From assembly GCA_002375205.1 (NCBI GenBank), contig DFLL01000001.1, forward strand, positions 9,439 to 16,416: 6,978 nt of DNA, read 5' to 3'. Of this stretch, positions 1 through 5,218 are shown one piece after another. The notes under the pieces are model-generated. The model did no database searches. It was given only the letters and a program-made list of their open reading frames with translations, and was not told where the DNA came from. Source of the DNA: Caryophanales bacterium UBA3620 (GTDB lineage: Bacteria; Bacillota_I; Bacilli_A; RF39; UBA660). Position numbers and translations under genes: made by a program. Positions within the stretch are counted from its first letter, which is position 1. Every line of letters begins with the position of its first letter.

Positions 1-1103
1 TCTTCTCTTTTTTCAACACTTCTAGATAACTGTGACAAAGCAATAACTGGAACCTCTAATTCCAAAGCCATTGTTTTAAGTGCTCTAGATATTTCTGATA
101 CTTCTTGTTGTCTAGAACCAGCATATCTCGCCGAAGAATCAATAAGTTGCAAATAGTCAATTACAACAAGTCCAAGTCCTTCACCCTGCGTAGCAAGTCT
201 TCTACATTTAGCTTTTATTTCCGAAGGCGTAACACCACCTGCATCATGGAAAAAGATATTAGTATCAGCAAGTATACTAATTGCCTCATTAAATCTTCTC
301 CAATCCTCATTTTCAAGTTTTCCTGTCGATAATTTTTTATTATCAATTTGACCTAAAGAACTAATCATTCTCATTATTAATTGTTCCGCAGGCATTTCTA
401 ATGAAAAAATAGCAATATTCTTCTTTGTACTTTTAGCAGCAGCCAAAGCCAAATTAAGGGCAAATGCCGTTTTACCAACAGCAGGACGAGCAGCCAAAAT
501 AACAAGTTGTGTCGGTTTAAAACCTTCAGTCAAATTATCAAGTTCTCCAAATCCCGTTGTAAGTCCATTAATCTTACCACCATTTTTAGCAAGTATTTCT
601 AGATCATTTTGTGCTTTGCTAAGAACATCTTGCACTTTTCTAAATTCACTAACTTTTCTATATTTAGAAATATTAAGTATCTCTTTTTCTGCTTCATCAA
701 TTGTTTCAGCAGCATTAGTATCAGCTTTACTAGCCTTCGTAACAATACCAGTAGCTACTTCAATCATCTTACGTAAAGTATATTTTTCACTTACCAAAGA
801 AATATAATAGTCAATACTAGCACCAGTTGCTACACTATTAACTACTTCATTTAAATATTCAACTCCCCCAACTTCATTAATCTCTTCATTATTCATTAAA
901 TAAGCTGTAAGAGAAGTAACATCCACAGGAGTTTTTCCCAAATATAAAGCCTGTATAGCATCAAATATTTTAGCATGACTCTCTAAATAAAACATATCTC
1001 TAAAAGCCTCTTCACAACCTTTTTGAAGAGACTCTCTAGACCAAAACATTGAACCAAGTAAACACTTCTCTGCCTCAATATTTTTAGGAAGTTCTCTATT
1101 CAT
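1..1103 (-). CDS. dnaB: Replicative DNA helicase DnaB (DnaC in Bacillus), C-terminus beyond window
   Basis: This is the hexameric helicase that unwinds DNA at the replication fork and recruits primase. The frame is open from the ATG at 1101-1103 to the left edge, giving 367 residues of a usual ~450, so roughly the last 80 lie outside. The N-terminal helical (primase-binding) domain spans about residues 1-150, followed by a linker and the RecA-like domain opening with LTTGFGELDNLTEGF (181-195). Walker A is AARPAVGKT with K211 and T212. The likely catalytic Glu is E236 in FSLEM, and Walker B is LVVIDYLQLI with D316. The conserved ALSQLSRSVE stretch lies near the edge. The start is set by AGGTGG at 1108-1113, which overlaps the rplI stop, so the two genes are probably translationally coupled. 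I see no frameshift or intein in the visible part. Confidence 0.97.
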   Translation of the reverse strand, partial: MNRELPKNIEAEKCLLGSMFWSRESLQKGCEEAFRDMFYLESHAKIFDAIQALYLGKTPVDVTSLTAYLMNNEEINEVGGVEYLNEVVNSVATGASIDYYISLVSEKYTLRKMIEVATGIVTKASKADTNAAETIDEAEKEILNISKYRKVSEFRKVQDVLSKAQNDLEILAKNGGKINGLTTGFGELDNLTEGFKPTQLVILAARPAVGKTAFALNLALAAAKSTKKNIAIFSLEMPAEQLIMRMISSLGQIDNKKLSTGKLENEDWRRFNEAISILADTNIFFHDAGGVTPSEIKAKCRRLATQGEGLGLVVIDYLQLIDSSARYAGSRQQEVSEISRALKTMALELEVPVIALSQLSRSVEKRE

Positions 1104-1111
1104 AATTCCAC

Positions 1112-1555
1112 CTACTTCGTAATAAGTTCAATTTTTAATTTGGCAACCACCTTTTTATATAATTCAATATCTACATAACTAATACCTAAATTAGATAAAT
1201 TCTCATTAATCATAATCCTCTTCTTATCAATATCATATCCCATACTAGTTAGTTTTTCATGTATCTGTTTACTAGAAATAGAGCCAAATACCTTACCATC
1301 TTTTCCAGTCTTTACACCAAAAGTAATCTTTTCCTTTTCTAATTTACTTTTAATAGTATTTGCTTCTTTAATATTCTTTTCCTCATTAATTCTATCATTT
1401 TCCAATGTTTTATCAAGTCTATCAATGCTAGACTTCGTATATTTAACAGCATAACCATTCTTAATTAAATAGTTAGTAGCATACCCATCACTTACTTCTT
1501 TAACTTCATTTTTTTTACCTTGTCCTTTTACATCTTTAAGAAAAATAACCTTCAC
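1112..1555 (-). CDS. rplI: 50S ribosomal protein bL9
   Basis: bL9 binds 23S rRNA near the base of the L1 stalk and reaches out from the ribosome. The 147-residue product matches the family length (about 148-150). The N-terminal domain starts VKVIFLKDVKGQGKKNEVKE and continues DGYATNYLIKNGYAV. A long charged, probably helical connector is followed by a C-terminal domain containing TGKDGKVFGSIS. The start is GTG at 1553-1555, not the ATG 54 nt upstream: the family motif begins exactly there, AGGTGG at 1564-1569 lies 8 nt before it, and the upstream ATG is part of a promoter -35 box. The gene lies 8 nt upstream of dnaB and probably shares its transcript, driven by the promoter just upstream. Confidence 0.96.
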   Translation of the reverse strand: MKVIFLKDVKGQGKKNEVKEVSDGYATNYLIKNGYAVKYTKSSIDRLDKTLENDRINEEKNIKEANTIKSKLEKEKITFGVKTGKDGKVFGSISSKQIHEKLTSMGYDIDKKRIMINENLSNLGISYVDIELYKKVVAKLKIELITK

Positions 1556-1580
1556 AAAACATCCCACCTTTACATCTAAT

Positions 1581-1609
1581 ATTATACAATATTTTTCATA
1601 TCTTGTCAT
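1581..1609 (-). promoter_or_regulatory. Promoter for rplI-dnaB
   Basis: On the minus strand, -35 ATGACA (1604-1609, 5 of 6 to consensus) and -10 TATAAT (1581-1586, perfect) are separated by exactly 17 nt. The predicted transcript start is near 1574, only a few bases before the AGGTGG ribosome binding site of rplI. Because a terminator lies immediately upstream, this promoter would make rplI-dnaB a separate unit. It is a sequence prediction only. Confidence 0.8.
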
Positions 1610-1614
1610 TAATT

Positions 1615-1647
1615 AAAAAGAAAAAATATAGCCATATCGACTATATT
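1615..1647 (-). terminator. Rho-independent terminator after rpsR
   Basis: In the minus-strand RNA, AATATAGTC (1647-1639) pairs with GGCTATATT (1633-1625) around the 5-nt loop GATAT, giving 9 pairs including one G-U. A T-rich tract TTTTTTCTTTTT (1626-1615) follows. The 5' arm overlaps the rpsR stop codon. It should end the rpsF-ssb-rpsR transcript, fully or partly. Confidence 0.85.
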
Positions 1648-1861
1648 ATTTACAAAATGGAACAAATCCCATAAATCTTGCTTTTTTAACTTCTTCAGCA
1701 ACATGTCTTTGATGTTTAGCACAAGTACCAGTTACTCTTCTAGGTAATATTTTACCATTTTCACTTATATATTTAGTAATAACATTAACATCTTTATAAT
1801 CAACTGATTTTCCTAAACACATATGACATACTTTTTTTCTTTTCTTACGAAATTCTGCCAT
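1646..1861 (-). CDS. rpsR: 30S ribosomal protein bS18 (Cys-containing form)
   Basis: bS18 sits on the 30S platform as a heterodimer with bS6. The 71-residue product carries the family signature DYKDVNVITKYISENGKILP and then RRVTGTCAKHQRHVAEEVKKAR. The N-terminus is rich in Lys/Arg. Four Cys (C12, C15, C47, C70) and H50 are present. C12-x2-C15 plus C47-x2-H50 looks like the zinc-binding 'C+' version of the protein, which many Bacillota have lost. The ribosome binding site AGGAGG (1868-1873) is 6 nt before the ATG. The gene lies 15 nt after ssb in the rpsF-ssb-rpsR operon, and a terminator overlaps its stop codon. Confidence 0.97.
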   Translation of the reverse strand: MAEFRKKRKKVCHMCLGKSVDYKDVNVITKYISENGKILPRRVTGTCAKHQRHVAEEVKKARFMGFVPFCK

Positions 1862-1876
1862 AATAATCCTCCTTTA

Positions 1877-2359
1877 TTAGAATGGTAAATCATTATCACT
1901 GATTTCAACAGAATCACCAAAAGCCTCAAATGGATCAGTATCAACAGATACTGTTTCTACCGGACTATTATTCATTGTATTATTATCTTCATTCATTGGT
2001 GGTTCAGGTAAATTATTAAAAGAATTACCTCCTGCATTAGTACCTTTAGCATCTAAAAAGCTAATATTACTAGCAAGTATTTCAGTTACATAAACTTTCT
2101 TACCATCTTTATCATCATAATTTCTTGTTTGAATTCTACCTTCAACCGCAATTTGGTTACCCTTCTTTTGGTATCTAGCTAAATTCTCAGCTTGTTTATC
2201 CCAAACAACACAGTTAATAAAATCTGCTTCTCTTTCTCCACTAGCATTAGTATATGTTCTATTTACAGCTACTGCAAATTGACAAACATTTCTTCCAGTA
2301 GGAGTAGTTCTAAGTTCAGGATCCTTTGTTAATCTTCCAATTAAAATTGCTTTATTCAT
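1877..2359 (-). CDS. ssb: Single-stranded DNA-binding protein
   Basis: SSB is a tetrameric protein that coats single-stranded DNA and recruits replication and repair proteins through its C-terminal tip. The 160-residue product has an N-terminal OB fold (about 1-106) starting MNKAILIGRLTKDPELR, with conserved FAVAVNR, DFINCVVWDKQAENL and a VEGRIQTRNYDDKDGKKVY stretch. A low-complexity linker rich in Asn, Pro and Gly (about 107-150) follows. The acidic tip DNDLPF (155-160) is the partner-binding motif. The ribosome binding site AAGGAG (2366-2371) overlaps the rpsF stop codon, which suggests translational coupling. Its place between the bS6 and bS18 genes is the classical bacterial arrangement. 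Confidence 0.98.
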   Translation of the reverse strand: MNKAILIGRLTKDPELRTTPTGRNVCQFAVAVNRTYTNASGEREADFINCVVWDKQAENLARYQKKGNQIAVEGRIQTRNYDDKDGKKVYVTEILASNISFLDAKGTNAGGNSFNNLPEPPMNEDNNTMNNSPVETVSVDTDPFEAFGDSVEISDNDLPF

Positions 2360-2369
2360 AATTAACTCC

Positions 2370-2660
2370 TTATTTGTCTAAGTTTAATACAAGATATCTA
2401 ACAACATTTTCATCTAATCTTGCTACTCTGCTAAACTCATTAACAGCCTTATCATCTTTTGCTTCAATGTTATATAGAAAATAATAACCAGATTTAAACT
2501 TATTAATTTCATAAGCAAACTCTTTTTGACCTAATTCTTTAGATAAAGTAATCTTAGCTTTTCTATCAGTAAGAATTTTTTCTAAATTTTTAACAGTCTT
2601 TTTAATAGCCTCTTCATCTATATCTGGTCTTACTATAAACATAATTTCATAGTTTCTCAT
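2370..2660 (-). CDS. rpsF: 30S ribosomal protein bS6
   Basis: bS6 dimerises with bS18 on the 30S platform. The 96-residue protein begins MRNYEIMFIVRPDIDEEAIK and has the family's ferredoxin-like pattern, with ELGQKEFAYEINKFKSGYYF in the middle and VRYLVLNLDK at the end. GGAGG (2668-2672) lies 7 nt before the ATG. It is the first gene of the rpsF-ssb-rpsR operon and is preceded by a structured leader and an extended -10 promoter. In many bacteria the S6:S18 complex represses this operon by binding the leader. The structures seen here are compatible with that. Confidence 0.97.
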   Translation of the reverse strand: MRNYEIMFIVRPDIDEEAIKKTVKNLEKILTDRKAKITLSKELGQKEFAYEINKFKSGYYFLYNIEAKDDKAVNEFSRVARLDENVVRYLVLNLDK

Positions 2661-2721
2661 TCTTACACCTCCTTTTGGTCTAACGGCCTATATCTAGGCA
2701 AGGAGCTCTTCGCTCAGTTAG
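2661..2721 (-). promoter_or_regulatory. Structured rpsF leader, candidate S6:S18-responsive element
   Basis: On the minus strand the leader can form GAGC-GAAGA-GCTC (2715-2703) and the perfect hairpin GCCTA-GATA-TAGGC (2699-2686). The trinucleotide CCG (2686-2684) sits at the 3' foot of the second hairpin. CTCCTT (2705-2700) is complementary to AAGGAG of the rpsF Shine-Dalgarno (2674-2669) and overlaps the 3' arm of the first hairpin, so the two pairings compete. CTAAC (2721-2717) could also pair with GTTAG (2684-2680), but only if transcription starts upstream of the position predicted from the promoter. An rpsF leader with a CCG beside a stem is, from my knowledge, the S6:S18 autoregulatory motif. 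The match was judged by eye. Confidence 0.6.
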
Positions 2722-2722
2722 T

Positions 2723-2751
2723 ATTATAACAATTTTTAAATAATAAGTAAA
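2723..2751 (-). promoter_or_regulatory. Extended -10 promoter for rpsF-ssb-rpsR
   Basis: On the minus strand, TATAAT (2728-2723) is preceded by TGT, giving an extended -10 (TGnTATAAT). TTTACT (2751-2746) is a 4/6 -35 box at 17-nt spacing. The expected transcript start is around 2714-2716, at the beginning of the first leader hairpin. Confidence 0.75.
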
Positions 2752-2772
2752 GAACTTTTTGCATATTTTAAC

Positions 2773-2841
2773 CTAATATTTTATATTCATTTTATTATAA
2801 TATAATACTATATTTAACCGCTTCGCTACCCGGATTAACAT
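2773..2841 (-). other. Tiny reading frame (22 codons) with a strong ribosome binding site
   Basis: ATG at 2841-2839 starts a 22-codon frame (MLIRVAKRLNIVLYYNKMN and 3 more) ending in TAG. GGGAGG (2855-2850) lies 8 nt upstream. The start codon falls in the loop of a potential hairpin, GGATTGA-CTTATG-TTAATCC (2851-2832, one G-U pair), whose 5' arm overlaps the ribosome binding site. It could be a leader peptide, a remnant of a longer gene, or chance. I do not recognise the peptide. It points towards rpsF but is separated from it by about 110 nt and the rpsF promoter. Confidence 0.25.
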
Positions 2842-2851
2842 AAGTCAATCC
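2832..2851. repeat. Inverted repeat in GC-rich patch
   Basis: Seven-base arms GGATTAA (2832-2838) and TCAATCC (2845-2851) surround a 6-nt loop. Pairing is complete (with a G-U) only in minus-strand RNA; the plus strand has one mismatch. It is not followed by a T-run on the minus strand, so it is not a simple terminator. It lies in the only GC-richer stretch of this intergenic region (about 2818-2857). Confidence 0.4.
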
Positions 2852-2854
2852 TCC

Positions 2855-2941
2855 CTAACCTATTATATATGAATTAAATAAAGTACTTGATATTAACCAT
2901 AAAATATACACTTTTATTTTATCAATTACATTTTCTACCAT
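2855..2941 (-). other. Short reading frame (28 codons), possible gene remnant
   Basis: ATG at 2941-2939 opens a 28-codon frame beginning MVENVIDKIKVYILWLISS and ending in TAG at 2857-2855. The stop overlaps the GGGAGG site of the next tiny frame, a coupled-gene arrangement. The middle is hydrophobic (VYILWLISSTLF). Upstream there is only a weak GGGTTGG-like site. It follows the end of an XRE-like remnant on the same strand. It is most likely part of the same decayed island. No family recognised. Confidence 0.25.
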
Positions 2942-2956
2942 CTTAACCAACCCGTT

Positions 2957-3067
2957 TTAATCTATACTACTTTTATCGTCAACTTTAACTATAGATAAAG
3001 TATAACCAAATGGTTCTAATATCTTAATTAAAGTATTAATTTGTTTGTGCCTCTTACTATTTTTAAA
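2957..3067 (-). pseudogene. C-terminal remnant of an XRE-family HTH regulator
   Basis: The minus-strand frame ending TAA at 2959-2957 reads NTLIKILEPFGYTLSIVKV and then DDKSSID, preceded by SKRHKQI. The run TL-x-KILEP-x-GYTL-x-IV is typical of the last helix and tail of XRE/Cro-type regulators, including antitoxin-like ones. The frame closes upstream at a TAA (3070-3068), and no N-terminal helix-turn-helix is visible, so only about 35 residues survive. The neighbouring minus-strand frame (3210-3028) runs into this region, so a frameshift or deletion junction lies near 3035-3070. The family call is from recognition of the motif only. Confidence 0.55.
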
Positions 3068-3294
3068 TTATTATCTTTCTTTTTCTCTGTAGGAACCAAT
3101 TTATCTTCATTAACATTAGTGAACTTCAATATCTGTTTTTTTATAAATATTATTATTTTTTTAACCTCACCATTTAAATCACCTATTCCTAATTTACCAT
3201 AACTCTCTCTTTACATAATTATTACCAATAAGCAAAAATATAGTAACTATAAGTATAAATAATTAAAATATTCCTTTTCTTTTCTATCACCCAT
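3028..3294 (-). pseudogene. Decayed small membrane-protein-like gene with two internal stops
   Basis: One minus-strand frame starts with ATG at 3294-3292 and reads MGDRKEKEYFNYLYL. It hits TAG at 3249-3247, continues LLYFCLLVIIM, hits TAA at 3213-3211, then runs 60 further codons (RESYGKLGIGDLNGEVKK ... TNVNEDKLVPTEKKKDNN) to TAA at 3030-3028. Read through the stops, it has a charged N-terminus, one hydrophobic segment across both stops, and a hydrophilic Lys-rich tail. That is a plausible layout for a small single-pass membrane protein killed by nonsense mutations. I do not recognise a family. The alternative is chance openness in AT-rich DNA. Confidence 0.35.
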
Positions 3295-3342
3295 ATTACA
3301 CCACACTAATATAATATCATCTAATAATATCTAAAAAAATTA

Positions 3343-3371
3343 TTGACTAAATAAATAAAATATCTTATTAT
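3343..3371 (+). promoter_or_regulatory. Promoter for the 303-aa orphan gene
   Basis: TTGACT (3343-3348, 5/6) and TATTAT (3366-3371, 5/6) are separated by 17 nt. The predicted transcript start is near 3378, about 8 nt before the AAGGAG ribosome binding site at 3386-3391. The gene is expected to be expressed constitutively unless a repressor binds here. I see no convincing operator. Confidence 0.8.
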
Positions 3372-3396
3372 ATACATTACAAAAAAAGGAGATATT

Positions 3397-4308
3397 ATGG
3401 GAAAAAAAGAATATATAACAATAGGTATTAAAACAATCACAAAAGAATTATTCAGAAATGTATTAAGACCCTTAGATAATCAAACATTTAGGCCTGATGG
3501 AGGATTATGGGCTTCAGATTATAGACCTTACACAATTAGTCCATGGTTTCAATATTTAGTCAATAATCAAGAATACTATTCACATAAAGATATTAATAAT
3601 GCGACTATTTTTGAATTAAAAAAAGAAGCTAATATACTAACTATCAATGACCACGATACATTAAAAAATATAATAGAAAAATACCCATCATATCACCACT
3701 CATTAAATTATTTGTATGGAGATAAATCTTCAATAAACTTTGAACTATTAAGTAGAGACTATGATGGACTATATTTAAATTATATAAATTTATACACTTA
3801 TGATATGACAAGAATATTTAGAGGGTGGAATGTAAATACTTTATTATTATTTAATCTTGATATAATAGATAATTGTAAAAGTGTAAAAATAGACTTTTAT
3901 TCATCAAATACTTTAGAATATCCATATATAAAAGAAACAAATAAATACTTAATTAGCGAAGAATCAATATATCATAAAACATTATCAACTTTTATTAAAG
4001 AAGTATTTAATAAATTAGTAAGTAAGAAAAAAATATTTAACGATTACGATGAGTATTTCACATTTTTAATAGAATGCACAAATAGATGTATAAAAATAAC
4101 TATGGAAAATAAAGAAAAGGAAGCAAATGAAATAAGAAAAATCCTAAAAGAAAATGATATTCAAGTATCAAATTATATAATAATAAGAAATATAGTTGCT
4201 GATACATTATCAAACTATCTAAGAGATAATGTTCAAATAGAACAAAACTTACCAAAAACAAAAATTAAAAAAACAAGAGAATATTCAATTGAAGAACAAA
4301 AAAAATAA
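3397..4308 (+). CDS. Uncharacterised protein with GGLWAS and YDGLYL motifs
   Basis: Function unknown. The 303-residue protein has no signal peptide or membrane segment, so it is probably cytoplasmic. The N-terminal half (about 1-165) has a motif series I associate with uncharacterised Bacillota and phage proteins: FRPDGGLWAS (31-40), W50, a FELKKEANILTIND block (72-85), LLSRDYDGLYLNY (117-129) and FRGWNVNTLLLFNLDII (141-157). The order 'GGLWAS, then IL-x-I, then YDG, then W-N-x-D-I' recalls ADP-ribosyltransferase-like folds, but I cannot identify a catalytic triad, so this is speculation. The C-terminal half is charged and probably helical, ending in a Lys-rich tail. The start has AAGGAG 5 nt upstream and a strong promoter. 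The coding sequence is very AT-rich like its neighbours, with no clear sign of recent transfer. The next gene has its own promoter, so a joint operon is not certain. Confidence 0.85.
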   Translation: MGKKEYITIGIKTITKELFRNVLRPLDNQTFRPDGGLWASDYRPYTISPWFQYLVNNQEYYSHKDINNATIFELKKEANILTINDHDTLKNIIEKYPSYHHSLNYLYGDKSSINFELLSRDYDGLYLNYINLYTYDMTRIFRGWNVNTLLLFNLDIIDNCKSVKIDFYSSNTLEYPYIKETNKYLISEESIYHKTLSTFIKEVFNKLVSKKKIFNDYDEYFTFLIECTNRCIKITMENKEKEANEIRKILKENDIQVSNYIIIRNIVADTLSNYLRDNVQIEQNLPKTKIKKTREYSIEEQKK

Positions 4309-4317
4309 TGATATAAT
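4289..4317 (+). promoter_or_regulatory. Extended -10 promoter for the metal transporter
   Basis: TTGAAG (4289-4294) and TATAAT (4312-4317) are separated by 17 nt. TGA directly before the -10 makes it an extended TGnTATAAT. The -35 lies inside the last codons of the upstream gene and the -10 begins just after its stop. The predicted start near 4324 leaves a leader of only about 14 nt before the ATG, enough for the GGAGG at 4327-4331. There is no room for a riboswitch downstream of this promoter. Confidence 0.75.
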
Positions 4318-4337
4318 CTATCTATCGGAGGAATATT

Positions 4338-5180
4338 ATGAAAGAAATAATATTAGATACCCTATTAGATACTATTAAATTAATACCATTTCTATTTATA
4401 GCATTCTTACTAATAGAATTAATGGAACATAAACTATCTAATAAAAATAAAAAAATAATAACTAAATCAAAAAAATATGGGCCAGTATTAGGTTCATTAC
4501 TTGGAGCCCTACCACAATGTGGATTTTCTGTAATGGCCACTAATTTATACGTAACAAGAATAATAACTTTAGGTACACTAATATCAATTTATCTATCTAC
4601 TAGTGATGAAATGCTACCAATATTAATATCCAAAAAAGCTCCTATTAATTTAATTATTAAAATAATATTAATAAAAGTATTATTAGGAATAATATATGGA
4701 ATATTAATAGATATACTATTTACAAAAGTATTTAAAAATAAAGAAAAAGAAAACTATGAAATATGTGATAAAGAAAATTGTCACTGTGAAGAACATATTT
4801 TACTATCATCACTTAAACACACATTAAAAATAGCCCTATTCATTCTAATTACAACATTTATATTAAATACACTATTTCATTATGTGGGAAAAGAATTTCT
4901 CTCTAAAATATTACTTAAAGATAATATCTTTGGTCCATTTATAACATGTTTAATTGGTTTAATACCAAACTGTGGAGCAAGTGTTATTTTAACCGAATTA
5001 TATTTAAATAATGCCATTTCTTTAGCAGCTCTCCTATCAGGATTACTTTCAAGTAGTGGTACTGCTCTATTAGTATTATTTAAATCAAATAAGAATATTA
5101 AAGAAAATATCTTTATCTTATCTTTATTATATTTAATCGGAGTATTTACCGGAATAATACTAGAATTAGCAAAAGTATAA
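4338..5180 (+). CDS. ArsP_2-family heavy-metal exporter / putative manganese transporter
   Basis: This is an inner-membrane permease of the family variously called putative manganese transporter, arsenic efflux protein or ArsP_2. The substrate is not settled by sequence. The 280-residue protein is mostly hydrophobic and built as two related halves, each with a Gly-Pro-x-Cys-Gly motif: GSLLGALPQCGFSV (52-65) and CLIGLIPNCGASV (204-216). STSDEMLP (87-94) and LSSSGTALLV (237-246) follow at matching positions. A hydrophilic central loop (about 133-158) contains CDKENCHCEEH (C143, C148, H149, C150, H153), a likely metal-binding site. GGAGG lies 6 nt before the ATG. The gene has its own promoter and ends at a bidirectional terminator, so it may be monocistronic. 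The family call is strong; whether it moves Mn, As or another metal is inference. Confidence 0.85.
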   Translation: MKEIILDTLLDTIKLIPFLFIAFLLIELMEHKLSNKNKKIITKSKKYGPVLGSLLGALPQCGFSVMATNLYVTRIITLGTLISIYLSTSDEMLPILISKKAPINLIIKIILIKVLLGIIYGILIDILFTKVFKNKEKENYEICDKENCHCEEHILLSSLKHTLKIALFILITTFILNTLFHYVGKEFLSKILLKDNIFGPFITCLIGLIPNCGASVILTELYLNNAISLAALLSGLLSSSGTALLVLFKSNKNIKENIFILSLLYLIGVFTGIILELAKV

Positions 5181-5187
5181 AATTAAC

Positions 5188-5217
5188 AAAAATGTAACCT
5201 AATCAGTTACATTTTTT
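5188..5217. terminator. Bidirectional rho-independent terminator between convergent genes
   Basis: AAAAATGTAAC (5188-5198) and GTTACATTTTT (5206-5216) form a perfect 11-bp stem with a 7-nt loop. T-tracts leave on either strand (TTTTTT at 5212-5217 on plus; TTTTT then GTTAA on minus). It lies between the stop of the metal transporter and the TGA of the convergent carD-like gene, and should stop both transcripts. Confidence 0.9.
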
Positions 5218-5218
5218 A

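Noticed and set aside
105..807. Plus-strand open frames antisense to dnaB
   Set aside because: The minus strand carries an unbroken, motif-complete DnaB. The antisense frames show no family features and no ribosome binding sites.
3317..3346. AT-rich repeats (AATAATATC-like, AATAAT/ATTATT) before the orphan promoter as an operator
   Set aside because: The repeats are short and imperfect, and of a kind expected by chance in DNA this AT-rich.
2661..3396. CRISPR array, complete tRNA or insertion sequence in the long intergenic region
   Set aside because: I see no regularly spaced repeats, no full cloverleaf, no transposase fragment and no terminal inverted repeats.
4322..4540. Minus-strand open frame inside the metal transporter gene
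   Set aside because: It is antisense to a well-supported membrane protein and is explained by its codon pattern.
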